64,000 nt of DNA, taken from NCBI GenBank assembly GCA_046328115.1, contig JAXLXE010000004.1:186001-250000 (forward strand), given 5' to 3'. Numbering within the stretch: the first letter of the stretch is position 1; every line of letters begins with the position of its first letter. The notes under the pieces are model-generated. The model worked only from the letters and a program-made list of their open reading frames with translations, had not been told where the DNA came from and ran no database searches. This DNA is from JAXLXE01 sp046328115 (GTDB lineage Bacteria; Chloroflexota; UBA6077; JACCZL01). Made by a program: the position numbers and the translations under genes. Shown one piece after another: positions 1 through 9,454 of the stretch.

Positions 1-144
1 CGAACGCTTGGCGCGATTCGGCGCGTGGGGGTTGTTCGCGCCAGACTAGCCCCCGGCGCACCCGTGCCACAGCCGACGGCGGCCAAGTTTAGGTCTGTCG
101 CATCAGCCGAGACCGCGGACGGGCTCACGCTTTGCGAGCCTTTG

Positions 145-166
145 TGAAAGTTGCGTGAAACTTTCA
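145..166. promoter_or_regulatory. operator-like inverted repeat
   Basis: A perfect 7-bp inverted repeat, TGAAAGT and ACTTTCA, is separated by 8 nt and ends 9 bp upstream of a consensus -35 box. The two GTGAAA hexamers inside it also read as a direct repeat. Its position suggests a regulator binding site for the promoter that follows. No trans-acting partner is visible. Confidence 0.45.
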
Positions 167-175
167 GAAACAGGC

Positions 176-204
176 TTGACAAAACGCTCATTCGGTCCTA
201 GATT
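176..204 (+). promoter_or_regulatory. sigma70-type promoter of the repeat-protein/RHS operon
   Basis: A consensus -35 box TTGACA (176-181) is followed after exactly 17 bp by TAGATT (199-204). The predicted start near 211 leaves a leader of about 30 nt containing AGGAGG (232-237), placed correctly for the ATG at 244. This is one of the two best -35/-10 pairs in the window. Confidence 0.7.
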
Positions 205-243
205 GGGCGCGTCGAGGTTCCATTCATCGCTAGGAGGCCAGTG

Positions 244-1610
244 ATGCGTGCGCTACGTCGTGCCGACCGTGGGATAGTTGAGAACACTGTCACAAAGGTC
301 GCGGGGGGGGGGGCAGACGTGGGTTGCTGCGCTGGCTCGCGGTGGGGATCGGCGCGGGCTTCGTAGCCAAGTCGGCCACGGAGCAGGTGGCGGCCGATAA
401 CGGCAACAACGTCATCGCCGGCCAGGCGGTCACCGCCACCAACGTCACCCAGATCACGGGCACCGTCGGCGGGCTGCCCGCGCTCAGAGTCCTGAACGGA
501 ACCGGCTCCGCGCCGGACAATCTCGCGGACGCCATCCAGGGCGTAGCAGCCGGCGCGTACGCGGCCGGGATCGCCGGACGTAACAACGACGTCAACGGCA
601 TCGGCGCCTCCGGGACATCCCCAAACGGTACGGGTGCGTACGGCGAGAGCATCACGGGCACCGGCGTTGGCGGCCGTTCAACCAGCGGGACGGGTGTCTA
701 CGGATCGTCCGGCACCGGGAACGGCATCACCGGTTCGTCCGCGGGAGCAAACGGGGTGGCCGGCGTCAGCACGACCGGAACGGGGACCTACGGCGGCTCG
801 ACGAGCGGCGCCGGGGTCTACGCGTCGTCGAGCAGCGGCAGCGGCGTCGTGGCGGGCTCGACCACGGGCATCGGCGTGAGCTCCACCGCCGGCGGATTCG
901 CGGGCGTCAATTCGGCCGGCACCAGCCCCAGCACGCATGGGCTGGCCGCCAGCGCGAACGGATCCGGAGCGACGCCTGGCCACGGCGTGGTCGGGTGGCA
1001 GAGCGGTACCGGCTGGGGGGTCTGGGCCGTAGGTGCCACCGCCAACGCGGCCGGCGGGATCGCGGCGGTCGCGACCGGCGCCAGCCAGTACGCCGGGCGG
1101 TTCGATGGCAACGTCCTGGTGGTCGGCAACTTCAGCGTCATCGGCGGCACCAAGAACGTGCTCATCGAGCACCCGGATGGTACCCATCGCCGCATGTACT
1201 GCCAGGAAAGCCCAGACCCGTGGTTCAACGACTTCGGCAAGGGGGCGCCGACCAGCGGACGGGCCGTGGTGACGATCGATCCCGACTTCGCCGCGACCAT
1301 CAAGACCGACGATTACGGCGTGATCGCGGTGCCGGAGGGAGACTGCAACGGCCTGTACGTGACGGCCAAGACCCCGGCCAGCTTCGAGGTGCGGGAGTTG
1401 AAGGGGGGCACGTCGTCAGTGCCCTTCCGCTATCAGATCGCGGCCAGGCAGAAGGCCGCCACCGCGACCAGGATGGAGAAGGTCACACTCCCGCCGAAGC
1501 CGCCGAGCATCACCGTTCCGGAGGTCAAGGTACCAACCATCGTGGTGCGTGCCGTCCTGGACGACAAACCTGGAGCGCCACCGGCCAGCGGCCCGATTCC
1601 AGCGCGTTAG
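244..1610 (+). CDS. secreted Gly/Ser/Thr-rich repeat protein, frame broken by a G11 tract
   Basis: The ATG at 244 has a good ribosome binding site (AGGAGG), but its frame joins the long downstream frame (open 324-1610, TTG as first start) only if the run of 11 G at 303-313 were 12 or 9 bases long. The joined product would start with about 23 residues, then a twin-arginine stretch (RRGLLRW) and a hydrophobic segment, which is a Tat-type export signal. The middle third is built of short GxGVxG/SSGTG repeats, as in beta-helical surface proteins. The last 150 residues (HPDGTHRRMYC, EGDCNGLYV, FEVRELKGG, FRYQI) resemble a conserved C-terminal domain found on other bacterial repeat proteins. Only 13 bp separate it from the RHS gene, so the two are probably co-transcribed. 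Phase variation, a relic, or a sequencing error in the homopolymer would each explain the broken frame. Confidence 0.75.
303..313 (+). repeat. G11 homopolymer inside the start of a coding region
   Basis: Eleven consecutive G residues lie about 60 nt after a well-formed ATG. Adding one G or removing two fuses the ATG-led frame with the long frame downstream. Tracts of this kind are classical slipped-strand (phase-variation) sites, and they are also where sequencing errors concentrate. Confidence 0.8.
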
Positions 1611-1623
1611 CGGAGGGGTTGAC

Positions 1624-4600
1624 ATGTCGGGCTTCCGAAGTCCTTCCGCCGGCGCGCTCTGTCTCAGCATCACGCTGTGCACCCGATCCGCGAAAACGGT
1701 GACCCGCCGAACTCGGAAAGCACTGCTGCCGCTCTCGCGCCTACTCGCGACGATCGCCATGCTGGCGGCGCCACTCCAGAACGCCGCGGATGCCGCCGAG
1801 GACCTGCTGCGGACGAGTCCCGCGCTCGCCAGGGCATCCATCGCGTCCGGGGTCTCCATGGCCATGGCGATGGGTTTGGTCGACCCGGCGGCGCAGACCC
1901 CGCCGCCGCTGCCGCCCCAGCTCGGAAAGTACCGTCTGCCGCTACTCAACGCGGCCCTCAGCGCCGGACGCGTGCACACCTACACGGGACAGTACCACCA
2001 CGTCGTCGCCGACCTCGCCACCAAGGGGCGCGGTCCATCCCCAACGTTGCTCCGAGCGTACGTGAGCGACGGCGCCATGAACGGCCCGCTTGGCCCCGGC
2101 TGGACGCACTCCTACCTCACCAGGCTCATCATCCCCACCGGACCGAGTCGCGATTACACACTCGTCGGGCCGCTCGGGCGAGAGGACGTCTACACGCGGG
2201 CGCTGGACGGCTCGTTCCCGACGCTTCCGTTGGGTGTGACCACGAAGCTCCAGCAGAATCCGGATGGAAGCTACACGGCCATCCACAAGGACCAGAGCAC
2301 CTGGACGTTTAATGCCACCGGGAAGCTCGCTACGTACAGCGACCGGTTCGGAAACACGTCGTCGGTGTACTACGATGCCCAGGGTCGCGTCGGAACCGTG
2401 ACCGATCCGGCCGGCCGGGGCAGCTTCTCCTTCTTCTACGACGCGCAGAGCCGACTCCAGAGCGTGAGCGATTGGTCTACACCCGCGCGGACCGTCCAGT
2501 ACGGTTACGACGGCCAGGGTCGCCTGACGACGGTGACGGACGCGGACGGCGGTATCACGACCTACGGGTACGACGGGACGTCAACCCGCCTCAGCACGGT
2601 CACGGACGCGCGCGGCGTGCTGGTGCTCCGCAACACCTACGACGCGGCGGGGCGCGTGCTGGAGCAGTTCGATGCGTACGGCGTGTCCACCGGCGAGCAC
2701 GCCATCTTCAGCTACACGGCCACCAGCACCAACGTCAGCTACCCGCCCACGTCGTGGCGGTCAACGTTCCGCCCAAGCGTCCAGGACGACTACAACGGCA
2801 ACGGCCACATCACGGGTCGCACGTCGAGCGCGGCGCCGTCCGAGACGTCCGTGGTGCAGATCGGCTACGGCACGACGGCGTTCCCAAGCTACGTCATCGA
2901 CGCCCTGGGCAATCGAACGGACCTCTGTTTTGACGTGGACTACAACGGCGCGACGATCGCCGGCAGCCAGGGGAACCTGTCGCGCGTCATCCGTCCTCCG
3001 GCCACGGCCGGCACTCCGCGCCCAACGCTGCTCCTGGCGCACGATTGGAACAACAACGTCATCGAGACCATTCCCGCGCGCGGGGTGGGCACCACCAACA
3101 GCATTTCCTGTACGAGCGACCTGCACAACAGCCTGGCCGTCAACTTCGCGACCAGCTACGCATACGACGCGACCGCGCGCAAACTGGAGTCGGTGACGCG
3201 CCGCTGGGTCGAGCCCGGCGTCGGCGTGCAGACGGCGGTCACCAAGCTGGAATGGAGCGATCCGGCGAACCCGGGCCGCATCACGCGGGCGATCCCACCC
3301 AAGGGGAACACCGGGCCAACGCCGGATCCCGCCTACGCCGCCACATTCACCTGGGGCGCCAGCGGTAATTCAGCGGGCCTGTTGACCGCCATATTCGGGC
3401 CGGACGGCGCGACGACGACCTTCAGCTACGACCAGGTGGGTGAGCTCCTGAGCCTGGTGGATCCCAACGGCAACTACCGAGGCAACTCCGCGGCCGACCA
3501 CATCTGGAGCTTCGCCTACAACCGCCGTGGGCAGGTGACCCAGCGGAGCGCACCGCCGCCCGTGAACGGCGGCGCGCCGTTGGTGACCACCTACAGCCGC
3601 AACGCAATCGGCCGCGTCACCGCGGTCACCGAGCCAAACGGCTCCATGACCCGCTACAGCTACGACGCGCGCGGACGCCTGGAGGAGGTGCAGCAGAGCG
3701 CCACCCAGGCCGATCCGAACAACGATCCCAACAAGATCCGCACCCGGCTGACCTACGGGAACGCGGGCGAGTTGAACCGAGTCACCCGAGCCGTGGGTCT
3801 CCCCGAGGAGCGCGTCGCCGACATCGGATTGGACGGGCGTGGCAAGCTCCGCGAGTACAAAGAGTACCCCAACGGGCCCGGTGGCGGCGGCGAGCTGACC
3901 CGGTCGTACGGCTATGACTCGAAGGGCCGCCGGGTCTCGGCCACCCAGCCCAGCGGCCAGACCACCCAGTTCACCTACGACGCCAACAACCGCCTCACCA
4001 ACATCAACTACAACGACGCGCAGACGCCCAACGTCAGCTTCACCCACGACATGGCGGGCAATCGCCTCACCATGACCGATGGGGCCGGCACGACGAACTA
4101 CACGTACGATGAGCGCAACCGTCGGATCGCGGCGAGCGTTCCGACGAAACCGGGCAACCCGAGCGTGCAGTATCGCTACGACCTGAACGGCCAGCGCAAG
4201 CAGCTTATCTACCCAGACGGCAAGACCCTCGCCTACAACCGCGACACGGCGGGCCGAGTCACCAGCACCACCGACTGGGCCAACCGCGTCACTAGCATCG
4301 ACCGCGGGATAGACGGCCGCGTCAACAAGATCACCCACGTCAACGGCACGACCACCAGTTACTCGCGTGACAATGCGCAGCGCCTCACCAGCGTCACGAA
4401 CGCCCAGGGCACCGGCCAACTGATCGCCACCCACGTCTACGGCATGGATGCTTCGGGCAATCGGATCACGTTGGACGAGCAGCGCCCACGGATCGCGCCC
4501 GCGCCACCCCCGCGTCCGCCGGTTCCGCCCGGCGTGCTGCCCACGGCGCGCGGCGGTACGGCCGGGACGCCACCCGCCTTGCTGCCCACAACGCGCATCG

Positions 4601-5940
4601 GGGCCTCGCCCGGGCCGGCCACACCGGGGCCTAACGTCCTGCCATGGCGCCAGGACGCGCCGACCGCGAGCATCCACACCGACTATGCCTACGATCGACT
4701 CAGCCGTCTGGTGAGCGTGCTCGTCTCCGGTTCATCCACCACCTACGCGTACAACGGCGCCGGCAACCGCACCAGCGTGACACGCGGCAGCACCACCACA
4801 CCGTTCTCCTACGACAAAGCCGACCGGCCGACGTCGGCAGGCGGAACCGCGTACACCTGGAGCCAGAACGGTAACCTGATCGCCCGAGGCCTCGATCTGT
4901 TCGTCTTCGACGCGGCCAACCGTCTCAAGAACGCCACCGTCAACGGCGCCACCAGCACCTACACGTACTACGGAGACGGCCGCCGCGCGACCACGGTGAG
5001 CGGTGGGAGCACGACCACACCCGTATACGACGTGAACCGCCGCCTCGCCACCGTCATTGACGACGACCAGGCGAAATACGTGAGGCCAACCGGGCTGAGC
5101 TACGCCACCAATCCAGCCGGCACCGACGTGAGCCACGTCTACCACAAGGACAGCCACGGCGACGTGCGCGCCCTGACCGACGCCAGCGGCTCCGTGCAGC
5201 AGACCTATCAGTACGACGAGTACGGCGCGGTGATCCAGAGCCAGGGCGCACGCAGCCAGCCCTTTGGCTACACGGGGCAGCAGCAGGACGCCACTGGATT
5301 GATCAACCTTCGGGCAAGAGTCTACGACCCAGCATCCGGCGTATTCTTGCAGCGAGATTCGTACTTGGGACAACTGCGGAGTCCTCTGTCCCTGAATCGG
5401 ACTACGTTTGCCCTGAGCAATCCGATCAGAATGTCTGATCCATCGGGCCATCTGAGCCTGGATGCAGTGCGTGATATCGACAATTTCGTGTCGACTCACG
5501 ACCCTGAACAACTAGCCGAACTGGCGGCCTACACGGCGGTCGTCGCGGCCGGCGTGGTCGTCGCGGGAGAAGCAGCGACAATCGCGACCACGCTGGCCGC
5601 TGCCGGCGTCATCAGCGAATCGGCAGTTACCGCTGCGACATGGGGGTTGGCCGCAGGTGGTGGCGTCATTGCGGCCACTGGCGGTGCAGCCGTCAACGAC
5701 GTGATCTCCGATCTGGACACTTTGGGCCCGACGGCGACGGAGGCCCCAACATCTGATCCGAACGCGGAGCCGGGACCGGATCAGCCCGGTGTCGCCAGTC
5801 CGTCCACATCAGGTGGACCGTCCAGCCCGGACGATGAAGGGGGTGAACGGACGACAGATGACTCAGGCGATGGTCAAACTGGCGGAGACCATAATGAAGA
5901 CTCTGATTCAGGAGACCAGTCCGACGGCGCGGACGAATAA
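1624..5940 (+). CDS. secreted RHS/YD-repeat protein with hydrophobic and acidic C-terminal tail
   Basis: This 1438-residue protein starts at ATG 1624 after GGAGGGG. The N-terminus has a basic, then hydrophobic signal-like segment (about residues 28-58, ending near NAADA). Residues from about 130 to 1190 carry many YD/RHS repeats (YDAQGR, YDGQGR, YDARGR, YDSKGR and similar), the units that form a beta-cage shell. Around residues 1197-1270 is the RHS core-associated signature (YDEYG, FGYTGQQ, GLINLRARVYDP, DPSGH). After that point, where polymorphic toxins normally carry a variable effector, there is an Ala/Val-rich hydrophobic stretch (about 1299-1360) and a Ser/Asp/Glu-rich tail. Base composition drops slightly in favour of AT after the core. 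I recognise no toxin domain. A Pro-rich linker interrupts the repeats at about residues 960-1010. It is probably a secreted or surface-associated RHS protein. Confidence 0.9.
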   Translation: MSGFRSPSAGALCLSITLCTRSAKTVTRRTRKALLPLSRLLATIAMLAAPLQNAADAAEDLLRTSPALARASIASGVSMAMAMGLVDPAAQTPPPLPPQLGKYRLPLLNAALSAGRVHTYTGQYHHVVADLATKGRGPSPTLLRAYVSDGAMNGPLGPGWTHSYLTRLIIPTGPSRDYTLVGPLGREDVYTRALDGSFPTLPLGVTTKLQQNPDGSYTAIHKDQSTWTFNATGKLATYSDRFGNTSSVYYDAQGRVGTVTDPAGRGSFSFFYDAQSRLQSVSDWSTPARTVQYGYDGQGRLTTVTDADGGITTYGYDGTSTRLSTVTDARGVLVLRNTYDAAGRVLEQFDAYGVSTGEHAIFSYTATSTNVSYPPTSWRSTFRPSVQDDYNGNGHITGRTSSAAPSETSVVQIGYGTTAFPSYVIDALGNRTDLCFDVDYNGATIAGSQGNLSRVIRPPATAGTPRPTLLLAHDWNNNVIETIPARGVGTTNSISCTSDLHNSLAVNFATSYAYDATARKLESVTRRWVEPGVGVQTAVTKLEWSDPANPGRITRAIPPKGNTGPTPDPAYAATFTWGASGNSAGLLTAIFGPDGATTTFSYDQVGELLSLVDPNGNYRGNSAADHIWSFAYNRRGQVTQRSAPPPVNGGAPLVTTYSRNAIGRVTAVTEPNGSMTRYSYDARGRLEEVQQSATQADPNNDPNKIRTRLTYGNAGELNRVTRAVGLPEERVADIGLDGRGKLREYKEYPNGPGGGGELTRSYGYDSKGRRVSATQPSGQTTQFTYDANNRLTNINYNDAQTPNVSFTHDMAGNRLTMTDGAGTTNYTYDERNRRIAASVPTKPGNPSVQYRYDLNGQRKQLIYPDGKTLAYNRDTAGRVTSTTDWANRVTSIDRGIDGRVNKITHVNGTTTSYSRDNAQRLTSVTNAQGTGQLIATHVYGMDASGNRITLDEQRPRIAPAPPPRPPVPPGVLPTARGGTAGTPPALLPTTRIGASPGPATPGPNVLPWRQDAPTASIHTDYAYDRLSRLVSVLVSGSSTTYAYNGAGNRTSVTRGSTTTPFSYDKADRPTSAGGTAYTWSQNGNLIARGLDLFVFDAANRLKNATVNGATSTYTYYGDGRRATTVSGGSTTTPVYDVNRRLATVIDDDQAKYVRPTGLSYATNPAGTDVSHVYHKDSHGDVRALTDASGSVQQTYQYDEYGAVIQSQGARSQPFGYTGQQQDATGLINLRARVYDPASGVFLQRDSYLGQLRSPLSLNRTTFALSNPIRMSDPSGHLSLDAVRDIDNFVSTHDPEQLAELAAYTAVVAAGVVVAGEAATIATTLAAAGVISESAVTAATWGLAAGGGVIAATGGAAVNDVISDLDTLGPTATEAPTSDPNAEPGPDQPGVASPSTSGGPSSPDDEGGERTTDDSGDGQTGGDHNEDSDSGDQSDGADE

Positions 5941-5963
5941 CCCCAACTAGCTTGGGAGGCATT

Positions 5964-6200
5964 GTGAGACGATCGGTACACCCGAAGTTGTGGAAGCGGC
6001 TGTTGTTGATGTTCGTCATGTGCGTCGCGGCGCCTCCGATCATCGGCTACATTCGCGGCAGCAGCCCGCAGGCGATCAGGTTCACAGAGATCCTTTTGAT
6101 TGTGTTTGCGCTGCCCTGGATGACGTTGATCATGGTGGCACAGGAAATCATCGAACGGCACCCGCGCCCTGTTCCACCACGCCCGGGCAGAGACTCGTGA
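5964..6200 (+). CDS. small two-helix membrane protein downstream of RHS gene
   Basis: GTG 5964 follows GGGAGG (5954-5959) and gives a 78-residue protein. There are two hydrophobic segments: about residues 8-26 (LLLMFVMCVAAPPIIGYI) and about 36-55 (FTEILLIVFALPWMTLIMVA). The ends are basic and proline-rich. It lies 23 bp after the RHS stop, the place where RHS toxin systems keep an immunity gene, and the hydrophobic RHS tail would fit a membrane target. No family is recognised, so an immunity role is only inferred from position. Confidence 0.6.
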   Translation: MRRSVHPKLWKRLLLMFVMCVAAPPIIGYIRGSSPQAIRFTEILLIVFALPWMTLIMVAQEIIERHPRPVPPRPGRDS

Positions 6201-6441
6201 GGCCATTGTGTCCCCGGTTGCAGTATGCAAAACCCGCGCGAACGGACGTGGCGCTCGAGTTGGGGAGAGGGGGAAGTAGCAGAACCACCGCGTAACAGGG
6301 GTTGCCGGTGGCAAGCCGTCCACCGCGCCAGCGGCGACACGGCCGTAGCCACTCGGTCTGGGGTTCGGCCGCCACTGGAGGCGCGAGCGTCGAGTCGAAG
6401 CGACGCAGCGATGGACCGTATTTGCGTAGTACCATGCGGGC

Positions 6442-6705
6442 ACGGCAAGGACCGTCGCCGAGATCCTCGAAGAGGCACTCGCGCTGCCGGCCGCCGACCG
6501 CGTTGCGATCGCTGACACGCTGATCGGCAGTCTCTACGGGGGCAGCGCGGATCCGGACGTCGAGGCCGCCCGGGCGGCGGAGATCAAGCGCCGCGTCGAT
6601 GACCTCGACGCCGGCCGCGTTGACACCGTTCCGTGGGCAGAGGTTCGCCACAGCTCATCGCTGGCTGAGCGGATCCATCGGCCGGTCAACTGCCCAGGTC
6701 GGTAG
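6442..6705 (+). pseudogene. relic of a putative addiction-module (unstable antitoxin-type) gene
   Basis: The frame encodes the hallmarks of the short antitoxin family often called putative addiction module component: AEILEEALALP, ADRVAIADTLI, an acidic DPDVEAA stretch, EIKRRVDDLDAG and the terminal VPWAEVR. No ATG, GTG or TTG lies between the upstream stop (6427) and the conserved region. The expected initiation site reads ACG GCA AGG ACC at 6442, so ATG may have mutated to ACG. Near the end, a one-base shift would restore a typical short terminus (QLIAG then TGA), so a frameshift is also likely. No ParE/RelE-like toxin gene adjoins it. I infer an orphan, decayed antitoxin. Confidence 0.6.
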
Positions 6706-6762
6706 CCCGCGCGGCGGGGTTTGCCTACACTTGGGTTGCGCGCGTCGCAGTGGAGGCGTTTG

Positions 6763-7722
6763 ATGACCAAGATCGTCTGTCTGGCTCCCCAGACTCGGGC
6801 TGACAGGGTGGAGCAGCTCCGGGCACAGTTTCCCGCCGTCGAGTTCGTCATCCCGTCGCCCAGGGCAGACGCCATCAACCACGTGGCCGATGCTGACGCG
6901 TTCTTCGGCAATCCCACGAACGACGAATACCAGGCGGCCCAAAAGCTGCGCTGGATCCAGGCCCAGAGCGCGGGCGTGGAGTTCATCGAGAAGGTGCCGG
7001 CCCTCCGCGACGACGCCGTAGTGGTCACCAACATGCGCGGTGCCCACGCGGCGACCATCGCCGAGACGGCGTTTGCCATGCTGCTCACCATGACCCGCGG
7101 CCTCAAGCTGTACCAGGAATTCCAGGACCGCGAGGAGTGGGGGCGGGGCCAGCTTTCCGACCGGGTGATCGGCATCAAGGGCCTCACCATGGGCATCATC
7201 GGCTTCGGCAACATCGGCCGCGCCATCGCCCGTCGCGCCCACGGCTTCGAGATGAACGTACTGGCCGTGGACGCCCAGCCGGTGCCCCCGAACGAGCACG
7301 TCTCCGAGGTGTGGCCGCTGTCCAGGCTGGACGAGATGTGCGAGAAGTCAGACGTGCTGGTGATCTCCTGCCCGGTCACGCCCGAGACGCGCGGCATGGT
7401 GGGCGCGAAGCAGATCCAGAAGATGCAGCGCGGCTCCCACCTGCTGGCCATGTCTCGCGGGGGCATCGTGCAGGAGGTGCCGCTGATCGACGCGCTGGAG
7501 ACGGGCCACCTGGCCGGCGCGGGCCTGGACGTGACCGCGGTGGAGCCGTTGCCCGCCGGCGATCCGCTCTGGAAGGCCACCAACGTCATCGTGACGCCGC
7601 ACACGTCCGCCGCGTCGGCGCTCACGAGCGACCTGGTATGGTCGATGTTCGCCACCAACATCGAGCACTTCATCAAGGGCGAGCCGCTGGAGAACACGGT
7701 GGACAAGCAGGCCGGCTACTGA
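6763..7722 (+). CDS. D-isomer-specific 2-hydroxyacid dehydrogenase
   Basis: The 319-residue protein starts at ATG 6763 with GGAGG six bases upstream. The C-terminal Rossmann domain contains IGFGNIGRAIARR (GxGxxG, about residues 147-158). The catalytic set of the family is visible: Arg in MSRGGIVQE, a downstream acidic residue in DVTAVEPLP, and His in TPHTSAAS. It should interconvert a 2-oxoacid and a D-2-hydroxyacid with NAD(P)H in the cytosol. The substrate cannot be read from the sequence. It stands alone between the antitoxin relic and pgi. Confidence 0.9.
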   Translation: MTKIVCLAPQTRADRVEQLRAQFPAVEFVIPSPRADAINHVADADAFFGNPTNDEYQAAQKLRWIQAQSAGVEFIEKVPALRDDAVVVTNMRGAHAATIAETAFAMLLTMTRGLKLYQEFQDREEWGRGQLSDRVIGIKGLTMGIIGFGNIGRAIARRAHGFEMNVLAVDAQPVPPNEHVSEVWPLSRLDEMCEKSDVLVISCPVTPETRGMVGAKQIQKMQRGSHLLAMSRGGIVQEVPLIDALETGHLAGAGLDVTAVEPLPAGDPLWKATNVIVTPHTSAASALTSDLVWSMFATNIEHFIKGEPLENTVDKQAGY

Positions 7723-7767
7723 CCCGGGAATGCTCGGCGCGCGGCGGCCGATGTAGCCAGCACGCTT

Positions 7768-7793
7768 CCGGGAATCTCAACCCGGGAATCTCA
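7768..7793 (+). repeat. short tandem direct repeat CCGGGAATCTCA
   Basis: The 12-mer CCGGGAATCTCA occurs twice (7768-7779 and 7782-7793), and a related CCGGGAAT lies at about 7724. The repeats occupy the 88-bp gap upstream of pgi. They could be a regulator site or simple duplication, and nothing decides between these. Confidence 0.35.
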
Positions 7794-7810
7794 CACACTG
7801 AGGCCAGCCC

Positions 7811-9448
7811 ATGGCAACAGCACCAACCAAGTCGGGCCTGACCGGCATGGACTCCTGGCAGGCGCTTGGCCGCCACCACGCCGAGGTGGGCAGCATCCAC
7901 CTGAAGGCGCTATTCGCCCAGGACTCCAGGCGCGGCGAGCGGATGACGCTGGAGGCGGCCGGCGTCTTCCTGGACTACTCCAAGAACCGCGTCACCGATC
8001 GCACCATCGCGCTGCTGGTGGAGCTGGCCCTGGAGGCCGGGCTGCGCTCGAAGATCGACGCGATGTTCGGCGGCGAGAAGATCAACCAGACCGAGAATCG
8101 CGCCGTGCTCCACGTGGCGTTGCGAGCCCCACGAGGTCAGAAGATCCTGGTGGACGGCGTGGATGTGGTGCCAGACGTGCACGCGGTACTGGACCGCCTG
8201 GCCGATTTCGCGGAGCGCGTCCGCGACGGCCGCTGGACTGGCTACACGGGCAAGCGCATCCGCAACGTCATCAACATCGGCATCGGGGGCTCGGACCTGG
8301 GCCCCGTGATGGCGTACGAGGCCCTGCGCGCGTACAGCCAGCGTGACCTCACCCTGCGCTTCGTGTCCAACGTGGACGGCACAGATTTTGCCGAGGCCAC
8401 GCGGGACCTGGATCCGGCCGAGACGCTCTTCATCGTCTCGTCCAAGACGTTCACCACCCTGGAGACGCTGACCAACGCGCGCTCGGCGCGGGCCTGGTGC
8501 GTGGACGCGCTGGGCAGCGACGCGGCCGTGGCAAAGCACTTCGTGGCGATCTCGACGAACGCGACCGAGGTGGCCAAGTTCGGCATTGACACGGCCAACA
8601 TGTTTGGCTTCTGGGACTGGGTGGGCGGCCGCTACTCCATGGACTCGGCAATTGGCCTGTCCACCATGATCGCGATCGGCGCGGACGGCTTCCGCGAGAT
8701 GCTCGCGGGCTTCCACGCCATGGATGCCCACTTCCGCACGGCCCCGTTCGAGCGCAATCTGCCGGTCCTGATGGGGCTGCTCAACGTCTGGTACACCGGC
8801 TTCTTCGGCGCGGAGACGGTGGCGGTGCTGCCGTACGATCAGTATCTGAAGCGGTTCCCGGCCTATCTGCAGCAGCTCACCATGGAGAGCAACGGCAAGA
8901 GCGTGACGCTGGATGGCCAGCGGGTGGACTACCAGACGGGGCCGATCTACTGGGGCGAGCCCGGCACCAACGGCCAGCACTCCTTCTACCAGCTCATCCA
9001 CCAGGGCACACGCCTCATCCCGTGCGACTTCATCGGCGTGTGCAAAACGGCCAATCCGGTGGGCGGCCACCACGATCTGTTGATGGCCAACCTGTTCGCC
9101 CAGAGCGAGGCCCTGGCGTTTGGCAAGACGCCGCAGCAGGTGGCGGCTGAGGGCACGCCGGCCTGGCTGGTGCCCCACCGCGTATTCGAGGGCAACCGAC
9201 CATCCAACACGATCATGGTGGACCGCGTGGATCCTCGCGCGCTGGGCGCCCTGGTAGCCCTATACGAGCACAGCGTGTTCACCCAGGGCGTGATCTGGCA
9301 GATCAACTCGTTCGACCAGTGGGGCGTTGAGCTAGGGAAGGCGCTGGCGCAGGCCATCGTGCCGGAGCTGGAGAGCGCGGCCGAGCCACCGCTGGCGCAC
9401 GATAGCTCGACCAACGCGCTGATTCGGCGCTATCGCGCGCGACGGTAG
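7811..9448 (+). CDS. pgi: glucose-6-phosphate isomerase
   Basis: At 545 residues this is close to the usual length of the long-form bacterial enzyme. Family signatures are intact: IGIGGSDLGP, SNVDGTDF, SSKTFTTLET, GGRYSMDSAIGL, MESNGKSV, and NSFDQWGVELGK near the C-terminus with the catalytic Lys. It interconverts glucose 6-phosphate and fructose 6-phosphate in glycolysis and gluconeogenesis. The ATG at 7811 has a modest GAGG upstream. The gene ends at a strong hairpin shared with the convergent neighbour. Confidence 0.97.
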   Translation: MATAPTKSGLTGMDSWQALGRHHAEVGSIHLKALFAQDSRRGERMTLEAAGVFLDYSKNRVTDRTIALLVELALEAGLRSKIDAMFGGEKINQTENRAVLHVALRAPRGQKILVDGVDVVPDVHAVLDRLADFAERVRDGRWTGYTGKRIRNVINIGIGGSDLGPVMAYEALRAYSQRDLTLRFVSNVDGTDFAEATRDLDPAETLFIVSSKTFTTLETLTNARSARAWCVDALGSDAAVAKHFVAISTNATEVAKFGIDTANMFGFWDWVGGRYSMDSAIGLSTMIAIGADGFREMLAGFHAMDAHFRTAPFERNLPVLMGLLNVWYTGFFGAETVAVLPYDQYLKRFPAYLQQLTMESNGKSVTLDGQRVDYQTGPIYWGEPGTNGQHSFYQLIHQGTRLIPCDFIGVCKTANPVGGHHDLLMANLFAQSEALAFGKTPQQVAAEGTPAWLVPHRVFEGNRPSNTIMVDRVDPRALGALVALYEHSVFTQGVIWQINSFDQWGVELGKALAQAIVPELESAAEPPLAHDSSTNALIRRYRARR

Positions 9449-9454
9449 AGCAGG

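Noticed and set aside
3370..4677. Long open frame (435 codons) on the minus strand inside the RHS gene
   Set aside because: It is antisense to RHS repeats, has the low-complexity composition expected of a shadow frame in high-GC DNA, and shows no recognisable domain.
8000..9178. Long minus-strand frame opposite pgi
   Set aside because: Glucose-6-phosphate isomerase on the plus strand is unequivocal; the opposite frame has no domain and no ribosome binding site.
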